Source: Strigamia acuminata (Eukaryota > Arthropoda > Chilopoda > Geophilomorpha > Linotaeniidae). From it: DNA of 64,000 nucleotides. The position numbers and the translations under genes were made by a program. The stretch spans positions 22,842,427 to 22,906,426 of the forward strand of contig OX442315.1 of NCBI GenBank assembly GCA_949358305.1. The letters are read 5' to 3'. Positions 1-11,699 of this stretch are shown piece after piece (the stretch's first letter is position 1; the number at the start of each line of letters is the position of its first letter). The notes beneath the pieces are model-generated. The model was not told the DNA's origin. It saw nothing but the letters and a program-made list of their open reading frames with translations, and ran no database searches.

Positions 1-1165
1 CGAAAACGAAAATCACAACGTAAGTCCCCATTTATTTTTTCAAAGTGCAAATAGTAGTTGTACTTTTAATTTTACTTTTGTAACAATTTTCTAGAACAGA
101 AAAGAATTTGCGGATTGTTTTTACAATAAATTAAACATAGTAAGTTTAGATTTATCCTACACGTAGATCTAGTTTTCATTAATACGTAATTTAACTATTT
201 AGAAAGGGCTTAAACGGATGCCATTTCAAGACTATAAAAGAACTATTATGAAATATGTATTGGATAAACAAGTGAGTAACAGGTTTAACATTTATATGAC
301 TGAAAAAGAGCTTAAACTCTTGTTTGAACCGAAACTTAATGTATGGAAAGACTTTAAGTTTGCAAAAATATGAGCATCGATCCCAACTTAATTTTTTTCA
401 AAGAAAAGAATCTAAAAAAAAGTAAGCTTCATTTGTGCTGCGTTTGAGGATGTACGACGTCAATACACGTAATCCTATTGTTGAAAAAAGTAGACCAGTT
501 AAGCCTACCTTTCGGTGACCTAGTCACGGTTTTTGTTCTCGGATCCAGGTTAAAAATTTTCAGAAAGAAATAAAATATCTTCAAGTTAAAAAGGATAATT
601 ATATTTTATTCTACTGAATTCTGGTAAATTACAATCAATTACAATCAATTACAGATCGATGTAACCTCATTTTAAACATGAATTTGAGTCCAAAGAAGAG
701 TTTAAGCCGCTTAGTAAGACAGTACTGTATAAAACCTCTTCTTATCATGTTTGCCTGTTCGTCGCGTATTAATTTCAGAAAACCAAGTTAATTAGCCATA
801 CCATTGATGCTTGTAAAAAAATTCCACAGGTAAACAGTTAATGACTACAAATTATTTATAAAAGAGAGAGTTGTTTTAACATAAATGATATTTTATTAGG
901 GTTTGTTTATGTGTTCCATTAAAAAATTATCTGTAGGAGTAAGTTAATAGAACATACATTACGAGTTTAACGAATCACTAATACTCCGTATATATTTATA
1001 GCCTTGCCCCGAATTGAAATCGATATTTGTATATGCTACCTCTTCTGACGAAGCAGAAGATTAAGACGACTTTTTTGTTTTTAAAACTGACTTTGGTTTT
1101 ACAATATTGGCATAATGGAATAAACGGTTGTAAAATAAGAAAACATTTTTTCGATTGCAGAAATT
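1..1165. other. Intergenic AT-rich DNA, 3' of giant gene 1
   Basis: No gene is supported here. All frames are short and broken, and composition is strongly AT-rich. A short stretch near 230-290 resembles the 3' flanks of giant genes 2 and 3 around 13950 and 34070 (a shared phrase close to 'aaatatgtatyggataaa'). This suggests that gene 1 also kept part of the family's downstream flank in decayed form. Confidence 0.5.
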
Positions 1166-1171
1166 TTTATT
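1166..1171 (-). terminator. Poly(A) signal of giant gene 1
   Basis: On the minus strand this reads AATAAA, about 50 bp past the stop codon of giant gene 1. Genes 2 and 3 have the same hexamer about 30 bp past their stops in a similar sequence context, which supports it as the functional polyadenylation signal. Confidence 0.6.
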
Positions 1172-1221
1172 CGGGTTTTTACATTATTTTAAAAATTATT
1201 TTAAACATAATTTTTAAGTTT

Positions 1222-4200
1222 TTAACCGAATAAACCGCCCAATAAACCCCCAACAGCCTTTCCGACGCCTCCAACGACGTTTCCAACTCCAGTTGCGACG
1301 CTTCCTACAACGTTTGAAGCAACTTGTCCTACTCCAGATACGACATTGACCACTCCTGTAAGAAGTCCTGAAACTAGATTGCCCAACCAGCTAAATATGT
1401 TTCCGAATATTCCACCAAACGACGTAGAAATGTCCGAAATAGCTCTCGAGTGTACTTTGTACAGCGTTAAATCATAATCTTCCTTAACAACTGGCAATAT
1501 CACGTAAATTATAATCTCTCCAGAATCGCTTGTCTTTTGCTGGAAATTCAAATTCTTGTATATGGTCGATAGTGCAATATATATGACGGTTTCAATATCA
1601 ACATCCTTGTACTCATCGGCATTTCCTCCATCGATTGAAATTCCCAATACCAATTTGTTGTCCGAGTCCTTTGTTATCAATGCTAGAGCGTTGGAAGAAG
1701 CGGTCAATCGCTGACCAATGGCTTTGATGGAAGAACTTAGGGAATAGAAGTCAACAGTTCTCTTGACATTTGGGAAAGTAAGCGTGTATGTCCCATCCGA
1801 GCCTAACTTGGCGCTATAATGGAAGTTCGCATCGGCAAAAATTCTCACAAGCAATTCAAGAATGATTGCTGGCTCGAAATGAGTAAATTCTAATCCTTTT
1901 GTTCCATAACCAAGGAGAAGAGTGAGATCCACCTTTCGTTCCAGTGTTATGGAATTGCCCGATTTTTTACGGAGGTCGTTGAGTAACTGGATAAATTTCG
2001 ATTTCACGTTTGTAAATACAATGTCATCCGATTCTTTTTTCACCCTTTTAATCACGCGAATTATGTAAATATCTTCGTCTGGATCTTTTTGAACATCGAG
2101 TTTACTTTGTGGATGAATAAAAATTTGTATAAAAAGGTCGATGTCAGATGATTCTAAGTGCTTGAAAATCTTGTGGTGGGATTTTGTTCTAATGTCCAAC
2201 TTAAAATCATCTTCCTCAAGTGTCAAAGTGAAACGGAGTGTTGAAATTTCCGTCCGGATTTTGCGAAGGAAGTCATAAAAATCAGGTTCAATTTCGAATT
2301 TTTTATCAATTGCAGCTTTCGGTAAGGCTACTCTAAATTTACCATTAGCGTCAATGTAAATACGAATGTCGAGATTTGCTCGAGTCAAAATCAAACCGAT
2401 GAGTTCCAAGAACTGCTCGTCAATGCCAGCATACGTTGTCTTTTTACCACTTGTGAAATAGATCGTCAATTCAAAAGTTTTAGATTTTCCACGTCTTACA
2501 GCTACAGATTCAACATCTGAACCCGAAACAATCTTGATCAATTCGACAACATCGCGAGTAACCGTAAAATCAACGGTTAGTGAATCCGATTTCTTCAGAA
2601 CGATCACTTCGATTCCATCAGTGTCGTGTTCAGTTTCTATCTTAGTGTCAGGATGAGAAAACACAATGTTTATGAATTCGATCGATTCTCTATCCAAATC
2701 TTCGAATCGTTTAGTCTTCTTTTTACCAATGAAAAAGTCAACATCAAATTGTCCCGGTTCATCATCGTCAGGTATGATTTCGAGTCTCAATTTAGGATTA
2801 TTTGCTTCTTTGGTAACAAATTCAATTACGTTCTTTGGTAAATTGGTAAATTTCGGTTCGCTCGGTCGCTTAGGAATTACCAATTTGTACTCATCGTCTT
2901 CAGAGTAAATGTAGAATGGAATTCGAGGATTGGTAACAACGTCAATTAAAAACTGGCTAAGTTTAGCTTTGACGTGCTTCAATTTTTTATTTCCTTCCGA
3001 TGTATCGAACTCAATATCAAAATATCCGTGTTTGTCTCGTTTAACCGTCACGTGTTTTATGGTTAGTTCGCGTAAATTGTTAATAAACTCCACTCTTTTA
3101 CTTGTGATCTTAACTTGGATTGTTTGTGGGCTTTCCTTGGGAACCACAACACTCAGAGTGCCGTCATCCTCTGGTTCAATTCTGAATTCCAAATCAGGTT
3201 TCGTAACAAGAGTGATTATCAACTCCAAAAGCGATGGTGAAACGTGTCGATATTTTTTGTCTTCAATAGTAACTGTAAATTGTCCATCTGAATCTGGTTC
3301 AATGGTGACGTCAGGGAATCGATGTTTACGAATTTCTTTAACAATCTTTCGAGTGGTCGAGTCAATAGCTACTTTGCGCTTAATGTCGTCCGTTTTCGGT
3401 ACGATGAGAGTGACACCGTGGTCATTAGGTTTCACAGAAAATGGCAGATTATCGTTAGCTTGGAAATCGATAATCAGACGCACATCATTTGGTTTAATGT
3501 CCTTGTAGGTTTTATCGTCGTCATCATTCGAGACAGTTACGGTGAAATCGTGACGTTTGGTATGTTTGATTTCAAGAGTAGTTGAGGGATCTGACCTGAT
3601 AGCAGAAATTATTTCGAAAACTCGGTTGGGTACTTCAAAGTGGTGATCATCAGCTTTTGGATGAGTAGGAATAAATTCAATGCTGTCATCTTTGGTCGGT
3701 TTGATTTCAAAATCAATGGTTGGAGTGATATAAATCTTCGAAAGAATTGGAATGAGATCAATTTCTATGTCCGGGTAGGTTTTAGTTTTGGTTCCGTCTA
3801 TTATCTCGATCGACAGCGTGTCTTGCTTTTTACCAGGCAGAATATCGAATGATTGTTGCGGGTGTTTCTTCACACTATCGATCAGTTCAAGAATGTCAGG
3901 TGTGAGTTCTGTTCTGACGGGTTTCGGATGCTGTTTTGGTACGACTAAATCAATTTTTCCATTCTTCCCGGGTTTTAGATCAAACGTCAGAGTATCATCA
4001 GTTCTGAGTCTTACGAGAGTTTCTAACACATCTGATGGAATATCCGTCAAAGACAGTTCCTTGTCACCATTTTTAATGGTTACAGTAAAATGGCCTTTCT
4101 TGTCTGGTGTAATTTTCAGTTGAGTTTTTGGCTCGTCCAATACATCAGTAACTATAAGAATGTCAGGTGAAACGGAAATACTTTCTACGTCTGGCGATTT

Positions 4201-7028
4201 TCCATTTGGAACCTTAATATTGACATGTCCAGGCTTATCTGAAGGCAATACTTCAAATGGCAAGTGTTTGTTATTTCTGATTTTAATTAAGCCAGTCAAT
4301 GTCTGTACAGACACATCTGGGTAAGTGGTCTTATGAACACCATCGTCAACAACAATTTCATAATGTCCTTCCTTTTTTGGTGTTACGGAGATTTTCAAAT
4401 GGGGAGAATTTTTCACTGTGTTCAACAAGTCCAATGATGATGGTTTGTCTTTTGAATGGTAAACTCGTCTTTTCTCATGAGTGTTATCTTTGGTCTTACG
4501 ATGTTTTGGTTTATGTTCACCAGAATCACCATCTTCTCCTGATGTTGGTCTACAGTGTTTTGGTTTATGCTCACCAGAGTCACCACCTTCTCCTGATGTT
4601 GGTCTACGGTGTTTTGGTTTATGCTCACCAGAGTCACCACCTTCTCCTGATGTTGGTCTACGGTGTTTTGGTTTATGCTCACCAGAGTCACCATCTTCTC
4701 CTGATGTTGGTCTACGGTGTTTTGGTTTATGCTCACCAGAGTCACCATCTTCTCCTGATGTTGGTCTACGGTGTTTTGGTTTATGCTCACCAGAGTCACC
4801 ATCTTCTCCTGATGTTGGTCTACGGTGTTTTGGTTTATGCTCACCAGAGTCACCATCTTCTCCTGATGTTGGTCTACGGTGTTTTGGTTTATGCACACCA
4901 GAGTCACCACCTTCTCCTGATGTTGGTCTATGCACATCTTCTTCAGTTGGTTTGTGGTGTTTAGGTTTACCTTTACCGCTTGATGGAAACTCGGTTGTGG
5001 ATGGTTCATGTTTTGTGGGATCAACAATTTTTAATGGGATGTCTCCATCGTCTGGTTTGTCAACAGTAAGTGTATGCTTATGAGGTTTATCTTTGGTCGA
5101 GTGCGGCTTTTTATCTTTATCGTGTGTATCATGTTCAGTGATTGTATGCGGCGTATCCTTTGGCTTATTGACGAAGTTTATAAAAAACTGCACAAAATTA
5201 TGTGGCAGGTTTTTAAAAGCATACTTTTTAGAATCCAAAGTCACAGTAATATCATAAGTGCCGTCATCGGTTGGTTCAATGTTGTATTTTATCTGCTTGG
5301 CTAAATCTGGATTTTTTTCCAACTTTTTGATGAATATAATAAAGTTTGCATCAGCAGGATGTGTGGTTTTGTCAGGTTGAGGATCCACAGAGATATGATG
5401 ATGCTTGCCATCTTTAGATAACAAGTGATAATTTGGTTTACCATCCTCTCCTTTAGGAAGTTTCAATAATTTTTCAACCACTGAAATCAATGATTTCGGT
5501 ACTTTATAGGTCTTAATTCCATTACCGTCGTCCACATCCAATTGATAATGTCCAGTTGAAGGTTCTTCAATTTTGACCTTAATTTCCGGATTATCTAAGA
5601 TTTCTTTCAGCTTGGAGATAAAATCTTTAGGAATTGAACTGGTTGATGGCGTATGATCCGCATTTTTTGGTAACACAATTGTGTATTTGCCATCGGAATC
5701 TGGTGAGACTTTAAAGTCCAATTTCGGATTTTTGTACAGATAAATAAGAAGCTGTACTAAACTTATATGTACATCTTTGTACGTTTTCGTTCTGCCATCA
5801 TATGTAATGGTCAGTTTATAGGTGCCATCTGTCTGTTGTTTAACATTAATTTGACTTGTTGGATTTGTCTTCAGAAAGTTGTATATTTGTAAAAAATTGG
5901 AGCTCACGGTGTAAGTTGTTTTGGTCGTCGTTGTTGAAGTGACAGCAATGCTCGATTTTCCCGATTGAGATGTGTTAATCTGGGCTCCTGGGTTTTGGGC
6001 CTTATGGATAATAATTTTTGCCACTTTAGACGGAATACCAGAAATGGTTCTCGTTTTACCGTCATCCGAAACCGTCAAACTATAATCACCGTCATCATTT
6101 TGGCTCACATGAGTGAGTTTCAAATTAGGATTAGTCTGGAAATCTTTAAGCAATTGAATGGCTTTGCTACTCAATTGCACGGAAGACGATTCATCAGAGT
6201 CTTCGCTAACAGAAATTTTAACGTTTGAACCGCTTTTAGAAACAACGCTAATGTTTAAGCTTGGGTTGGAAAATAGCTGAACAAAAAGATCAACTTCATC
6301 CTTGTCAACATCCTTTAGTACACGTGTGCCTTTGCTTGTCTGAATTGTTATTGATAACGATCCGTCTGAATTAGTCGTAATTTTTGGTCGAACAGTTGAA
6401 CCGCCAGCCCGAGCTTCCGTGATAAAATCATAAAATTTAGACGAGACTGTGTAATATTTGACATCTTGAGATCCATCTCGGCCTATACTTCCACTTCCAA
6501 TAGCTTGTCCACCGGATGAGTAACTAGATGTTGATCCACCAGACCCGTGACTAACAGCAATTTTAACGTTGGAACCGCTTCGAGAATCAACAGTTATTTC
6601 AGAACTCGAATCTGTAAATAACTTAGCAAAAAGCTCAACTGAACTTGTGCTAATATGTTTTAGCTGACGCGTGCCTTTGCTCGTGGTTATTTTTATCGTG
6701 AATGTCCCATCCGAATTACTCGTAATTTTTGGCCGAACACCGTCTCCGCCATCTCGAGCTTCAATGAGGAAATCATAAAAGTCAGAGGATACTGTGTAAT
6801 ATTTGATGCTTCCACTGGATGAGACACTACTTGTAGATGTAACAGTACCACTGACACTACTAGTAACACTGCCGTAAGAGTATGTGTGTGTGTGTCCAAA
6901 TGAAACTACAAAAAAATGTTAAAATGTGAGTAGCTAAAATAATAATTGAATTGTAATTTAGTTTTATAATATTACTCACCTAGATGCAGCACAAATACCA
7001 AAAAGCCGAGGTGGTGATGGTTTGCCAT
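1222..7028 (-). CDS. Giant secreted repeat protein 1 (about 1910 aa, two exons)
   Basis: Join of exon 1 (7028-6980) and exon 2 (6905-1222); the 74-bp intron has GTGAGT at its donor and TTTGTAG at its acceptor. Exon 1 encodes a signal peptide (MANHHHLGFLVFVLHL) and the joined frame continues VSFGHTH. Exon 2 has no stop up to the acceptor at 6906 but also no ATG, so the start must be in exon 1. The N-terminus has two ~100-aa modules of the type TVSSxFYDFxxEARxGG...P.I..NSDG. About twenty diverged modules follow, each a pair of ~40-aa units (amphipathic helix, then two strands around D-G). Residues ~600-840 are a Lys/His/Pro/Glu linker holding tandem 18-aa repeats. The last ~65 residues are Gly/Val/Ser-rich and hydrophobic. 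I recognise no named family. The 49-bp exon 1 and the TATA box are shared with genes 2-4, so this is a real, expressed-type gene rather than a chance frame. Structural, adhesive or cuticle-matrix roles are inference. Confidence 0.85.
4507..4939 (-). repeat. 54-bp coding tandem repeat, about 8 units
   Basis: Eight near-identical 54-bp units encode HKPKHRRPTSGEDGDSGE-type 18-mers in giant protein 1. Variation is mostly single-base (GGD/GED, one R to C). The units lack stops in several frames, which creates long spurious overlapping frames on both strands. Genes 2 and 3 have a different 39-bp repeat at the same relative position, so the linker is the fast-evolving part of the family. Confidence 0.9.
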
Positions 7029-7092
7029 GTTGAGTCAGTTCACTCAAGTGGAAAGAGCAAAAAGAACTGATGTATTTTGAAGAATCCTTTGG

Positions 7093-7102
7093 TATATATA
7101 TA
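7093..7102 (-). promoter_or_regulatory. TATA box of giant gene 1
   Basis: A TATATATA run lies about 65 bp upstream of the ATG. It sits beside a block (near 'ctgatgyat...gaagaatc') that is conserved upstream of giant genes 2, 3 and 4, with similar spacing in all four. The surrounding intergenic DNA is not conserved, which marks this as the core promoter. Confidence 0.7.
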
Positions 7103-8740
7103 CTATACAATCTAATTGTTTTAACGCTTGCCACCTGCACTGTCATTATCTTGTTAAGTTACTTCATTACAATTAAGTTTAATTGCCAGTTGTGGTAATA
7201 AGGTTGTTTATGGCTTCTATTATTTAGCACCACTGACCACTTTTCTCGTTTGTAACTTTGTACCAGTCAGATAGGCTTAACAACAGAAGGGTAAGTACGT
7301 AAGCCCATTTTGGGGCTTTATTTTGCAGTTACCGTATTTTTGCAATTAAGAGCCGCGGCTCTTATTCAAAACGGGCATTCTGAGCCGCGGCTCTTAATCG
7401 AGGGTGACTCTTATTTCCATTGTGAGTCATATTCGGTTCCAATATTTCCAATATTTCACAGGGGTTGCCATGGAGATGCAGTTGCGACTTCCTTTGTTTC
7501 CTGTGTTTCCTGAGCCGCGGTTATTATTCGAGGGCGGCTATAAATCGAGCGCGACTCATAATTGCAGAAATACGGTATTTTTTTTCTTCCATTAACTAAA
7601 CCAAACAAAATTGAAAAAATATACGAACAGTAAAAACTCAACGTGGACTCAATGTACTTAAATTCCAGACTTTATTTAAAGTTCCATATTTTCGTTCAAC
7701 ATTTTTTTTTACAATTGGTAAAAAAAATCAAAAATGAATTTTTTTTCGCTCAGATATGTAGGCCCAATTGCCAGCATCCTACCGGTATAAATTCGCATGA
7801 TGCACGGGTGACGGCTAGCTAATTATTATTTTTACCCATTTTACTTAAATTTCCCACTTCAAACATTCACTTTTATATAAAAAAAAAGTACACGACCTTG
7901 GTTTTAGCTTTGTTGCACAATCTACACACGCACAATTTGGTTTTACTCAATCAGCAATCACGATTGAATTGAGTCTTGGAATTATTCGTAACCAAACTCA
8001 GTGTCACGAGGCTGAAAATTGAGTTTTTGGTTTTTGAAAATTGATATCAACTTTCTATCACATTTGGCCACTTGGCCCTGCCCGTAAGCCGAGAAGGGGC
8101 TTTAAAGTTCAAGGTTTTCCAGTTAAAAAGAAATTTCAACAAATCAACAATATCATATGACAAAAGGCATAACGGTCTCCCATTCTGCATACAGAATTTA
8201 TATAAATTCTGATTTTGCACGGAGAATAAATTTGGCTGATTGGTAAAAAAAACTGGGCTTTGCACATCATGTTTGGATTTTATTTATGAATCATGTAGGG
8301 GTCCTTTACTGGCCTCCCAAAGGCCCTGTCTATGGTATTGATCCCAGGGCCGGCTCATGAAATTTAGGAGCAATAATACGATTCATTCATCCAGGCACCC
8401 TGAGCGGTTGCACAAGGCGTTGTTAAAAGTTCTAGTTAATAACACCTGTCACAAATTAATAATTATAATAATAATAATACTAATAAATTACGTACTGTAC
8501 AGACTTCAGTTAGAAGTAATTTCATTTCAGTTAAGTTAGAACATAAACGATTGGTAAAATAGAGTTGAATTTGTTAATAACGATTGCCAAGTACAGTAGG
8601 CGTCGATTATCCGAACTATTCGGGGACATCCTAAATTAGCAACATTACTGGATTCGAAGGTAATAAAAAAAAGTTACAAAATTTCTACTAATTTATGCTT
8701 TTTTACTCTTCCCCCCAGCATAGGAAGAAACAAACAATTC
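7103..8740. other. Intergenic DNA with MITE fragments, no gene
   Basis: No coding region is supported. The stretch holds one complete TIR element (7332-7575). Near 8296-8360 there are ends resembling hAT-type termini (caggg...ccggctc). A pogo-like terminal sequence lies near 8597-8640 (cagtaggcgtcgattatccg), without a visible partner end. The rest is AT-rich and unassigned. Confidence 0.5.
7332..7575. mobile_element. 244-bp MITE, TA target site
   Basis: Ends are imperfect inverted repeats (CCGTATTTTTGCAATTA at the left, its complement with one change at the right), flanked by TA on both sides (7330-7331 and 7576-7577). The interior repeats 'gagccgcggct' and 'attcgagggcggct' motifs. There is no coding capacity. 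Confidence 0.75.
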
Positions 8741-8746
8741 ATATTA

Positions 8747-9728
8747 CAGTGGTTGCCAAAAGTTTAGCACCACTACTGTCAGGGGCCCTGGGCTCAAGCC
8801 CTATTAGCCCTTATGTAGATCCGCCCCTGTCTACTGTCATTTGTGCTATTTTGTGTTTTGTCAAAAAAGTAAAGCCTGCAGCATCTTTTCGATACAAAAT
8901 ATGAATTTGGCATTAAATTCTGCTCTTAGAAAATGCTAAAACATTTAAACAAGTCATACATTGTAATTAACAATAGTAATTTTTAGTGTTTGTGTACAAA
9001 TTGTTGCTGGACAAAAGTTTAGCACCACATTGAAAAAAGCACAAAAATCTGGTTTCTTCAGAAAATCATTGTTTATTTGAACAATACATTTCAATATTTT
9101 ATTGGATAACCAAAATTTTGTATGACCACAGCGCACCTACAAGGCATTGAGTGAACTAAATAAATACAGCGCTCGAGAGGAATGTTTTCCCATGTCACCT
9201 TGATATTGTCAAATAATTCGGACAAATTTGCAGGTTTTCTCAACATCATTCCACAAAGTTTCTATCGGATTTAGACCTGTTGATTGTCCAGGCTAAGTCA
9301 AAACCTAAATGTGATGAGTAACCGACATGACTTTATGCTTAGGATCATTATCCTGCGGAAATATCCATGTCAAAGGCAGTTCATCATCTGCAAATGGAAG
9401 CATAACAATCCTCCAATATTTTTTTATAAGTATATGGGCCCATGATACCCTTAATTTGATGATTTGGACCGATACCCATACAGAAAACCATCCCCAAGCC
9501 ATTACACTACCGGGATGTTTTTCCAACAATTTCTAACAATTTGTACACAAACACTAAAAATTACTATTGCTAATTACAATGTATGATTTGTTTAAAAGTT
9601 TTAGCATTTTCTAAGAGCAGAATTTAATGCCAAATTCATTTTTTGAATCGGAAAGATGCTGTACTTTTTTGTCAAAACACAAAATAGTGCAAATGACAGT
9701 AGTGGAGCTAAACTTACGGCCACCACTG
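8747..9728 (-). mobile_element. Degenerate Tc1/mariner-like transposon
   Basis: Long imperfect terminal inverted repeats (outer ends CAGTGGTTGCC / GGCCACCACTG, then ~200 bp more of inverted homology including 8930-9010 against 9535-9610) are flanked by TA at 8745-8746 and 9729-9730. Between them, 9305-9529 on the minus strand encodes a piece of Tc1-type transposase (GSVMAWGWFS..., MLPFADDELP, then WIFPQDNDPKHK). Most of the transposase is missing, so the element is dead. Confidence 0.85.
8780..8829. mobile_element. 50-bp hAT-like micro-MITE nested in the Tc1 arm
   Basis: Starts CAGGGGC and ends GCCCCTG. The flanks repeat 'actactgt' / 'tctactgt' (7 of 8 bases), as expected for the 8-bp target duplication of hAT elements. 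It interrupts the left inverted repeat of the Tc1-like element; the right arm reads through without it. A related terminus occurs near 42340. Confidence 0.65.
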
Positions 9729-9947
9729 TATGTTGCGCATTATTTTTGTGTGAAAACAACTCCATACAGGTGAATATTGGAACTCTGTTCAGTTGGATCT
9801 GATCGGGCGGATCAAATCCAGCCAAACTCGTTCCGGTGGGGGGAACATGGTATTACACGTAGACAATACAGCTGTGATCCATCACCCATGCAAACGCCCG
9901 AATATGGATATTCTTACCCCGAATTCCAATTCGTACTCAAATCAATA

Positions 9948-10345
9948 TACTCTGTCCATGTGTAAGTTGGGCCTATTTCGGATTGGCTGAGCCTCATAAC
10001 TCACTCTGTGCTGCCATCAGGAAAAATAGTTCAGAGTGGTTTTACATTTGTTTGATGATTTTAATCATTGAAATGATGTAATATTGATTATATTTTCTAA
10101 GAAAATGTATCTTGAAGCCATAAAATAAAGATTTATGTTGGTTTATTTCAACATTTCAACATTATTAAGTTTATTGCTTGCTTCTTCCAGGGAACAAAAC
10201 AATTTTCAAATTTATGATTGGTTGTTTTGTCTGGACAGCATTCAAAATGTCAGCCAGTGTTTTGATGTTTGTTTTAGTATCACTATACACCAGAGAAAAG
10301 GCTCAGCCAATCCGAAATAGGCCCAACTTACACATGGACAGAGTA
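9948..10345. mobile_element. 398-bp MITE, TA target site
   Basis: Perfect or near-perfect inverted repeats of about 45 bp (outer end TACTCTGTCCATGTGTAAG) bound a non-coding interior. TA dinucleotides flank both ends. Confidence 0.8.
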
Positions 10346-10418
10346 TAGCTGCAAATTTCATCATTCAAACCGATGCACACACTATAAATTCCTTTGCTAC
10401 TACCTAGAACAATCGGTA

Positions 10419-10806
10419 CAGGACTTCACATCCGCCATTTTTTTAAAATCCAAGTTGTCCCGCATTATTAAAACTTTTTGCGGGCAAATGGCGGACAACT
10501 GACATCCCGCATTTACATTTTTGGCGGACGTTATAAGTGTAGTTCAATTTTATTTAACGTCTAATTTAAAAATAATGCCTGAAAATTATTTATTGTATTT
10601 TTACTATCATTTTTAAATCAAACGTTAAATAAAATTGAACTATAGTTATACCGTTCGCCAAAAATGTAAATGCGGGATATCAGTTGTCCGCCATTTGCTC
10701 GCAAAATAACGTCATTTTGCACCGTTTCGGCCGGATGGAGGCCACGAACACAAGACAAAATCGCATTACAGTCTAACAATTAAATTGTGCTGGATGTGAA
10801 GTCCTG
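10419..10806. mobile_element. 388-bp foldback MITE
   Basis: Ends CAGGACTTCACATCC and its complement, with TA on both sides (10417-10418, 10807-10808). A second, longer inverted block lies inside (about 10480-10560 against 10622-10705), so the element can fold into an extended hairpin. Confidence 0.75.
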
Positions 10807-10851
10807 TAGTTGATCGTCCTAATTCTAGCTACTACTATATGCGATTCTCTA

Positions 10852-10965
10852 TTCCACCTGGGGTAAAATTAGAAAAAAATGAACGATTCTGTAATCAGCT
10901 GGGGTAAAATTAGTAAAAAAATGAACGATTCTGTATTACACCTGGGGTAAAATTAGTAAAAAATA
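10852..10965. repeat. Short tandem repeat, three ~45-bp units
   Basis: Three head-to-tail copies contain 'ctggggtaaaattag' followed by 'aaaaatgaacgattctgta'. Related 'cctggtggtaaaattgg' text occurs at 12853 and 32717. Non-coding. Confidence 0.65.
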
Positions 10966-10992
10966 AAGTTAAATCAGTGCCTCTCAATAATC

Positions 10993-11631
10993 TTAAAGGT
11001 CATGGGAAGAGAAAAATAAAAATTGAGGAGAAGATTGTTTGTGTCATTATTAGACCAAATCCATTGTTGAAACGTGTTCAATTGTTTCGAGAGTGTTATA
11101 TCGTTCGTTTAAACGTTTGAAAATTCTCAAATGTCCTCCATTTTTAGTTTTCGAAAGTTTCCAAAAGTTGCCGTTGGTGGCGCTATTTATGACGTCATCG
11201 GCGACAAACAAGCAGCTTTTTAGCATGGGCTTGGCTTCATTTAAGAGCTACAAAATTTTTTTTCCAAATTTGACAACACTGTTAGGTTATTGGGATTTTA
11301 ATATTCAGTAAATATTCCAATTTGCTATTTGTTGCAAGTGTATAGGTTCAAAAGAACTAATAATAAATTTTCGTAGCTCTTAAATGAAGCCAAGCCCATG
11401 CTAAAAAGCTGCTTGTTTGTCGCCGATGACGTCATAAATAGCGCCACCAACGGCAACTTTTGGAAACTTTCGAAAACTAAAAATGGAGGACATTTGAGAA
11501 TTTTCAAACGTTTAAACGAACGATATAACACTCTCGAAACAATTGAACACGTTTCAACAATGGATTTGGTCTAATAATGACACAAACAATCTTCTCCTCA
11601 ATTTTTATTTTTCTCTTCCCATGACCTTTAA
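10993..11631. repeat. Near-perfect ~265-bp inverted repeat with ~110-bp loop
   Basis: Arms 10993-11258 and 11366-11631 are almost identical in inverted orientation, so each arm encodes the same meaningless short frame on opposite strands. Arm identity implies a young foldback insertion or recent inversion duplication. The right arm ends about 60 bp from the left edge of segmental duplicate A. No transposase is present. Confidence 0.85.
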
Positions 11632-11699
11632 TTTGTTTTTATTTTTTGCTCCAATTTAGTTTTGCATCAGGACTGGGGACACAACACATTTTTGCAAAT

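Noticed and set aside
4507-4939. Regularly spaced repeats resembling a CRISPR array
   Set aside because: Units are contiguous coding tandem repeats without unique spacers, in an animal gene.
4299-5083. Long open frames on the plus strand and in a second minus frame across the gene 1 linker
   Set aside because: They are by-products of a 54-bp repeat (a multiple of three) that lacks stops in several frames; only the frame continuous with the giant protein extends beyond the repeat.
11093-11531. Two identical short frames on opposite strands (MLYRSFKRL...)
   Set aside because: They are the same non-coding palindrome arm read in each direction.
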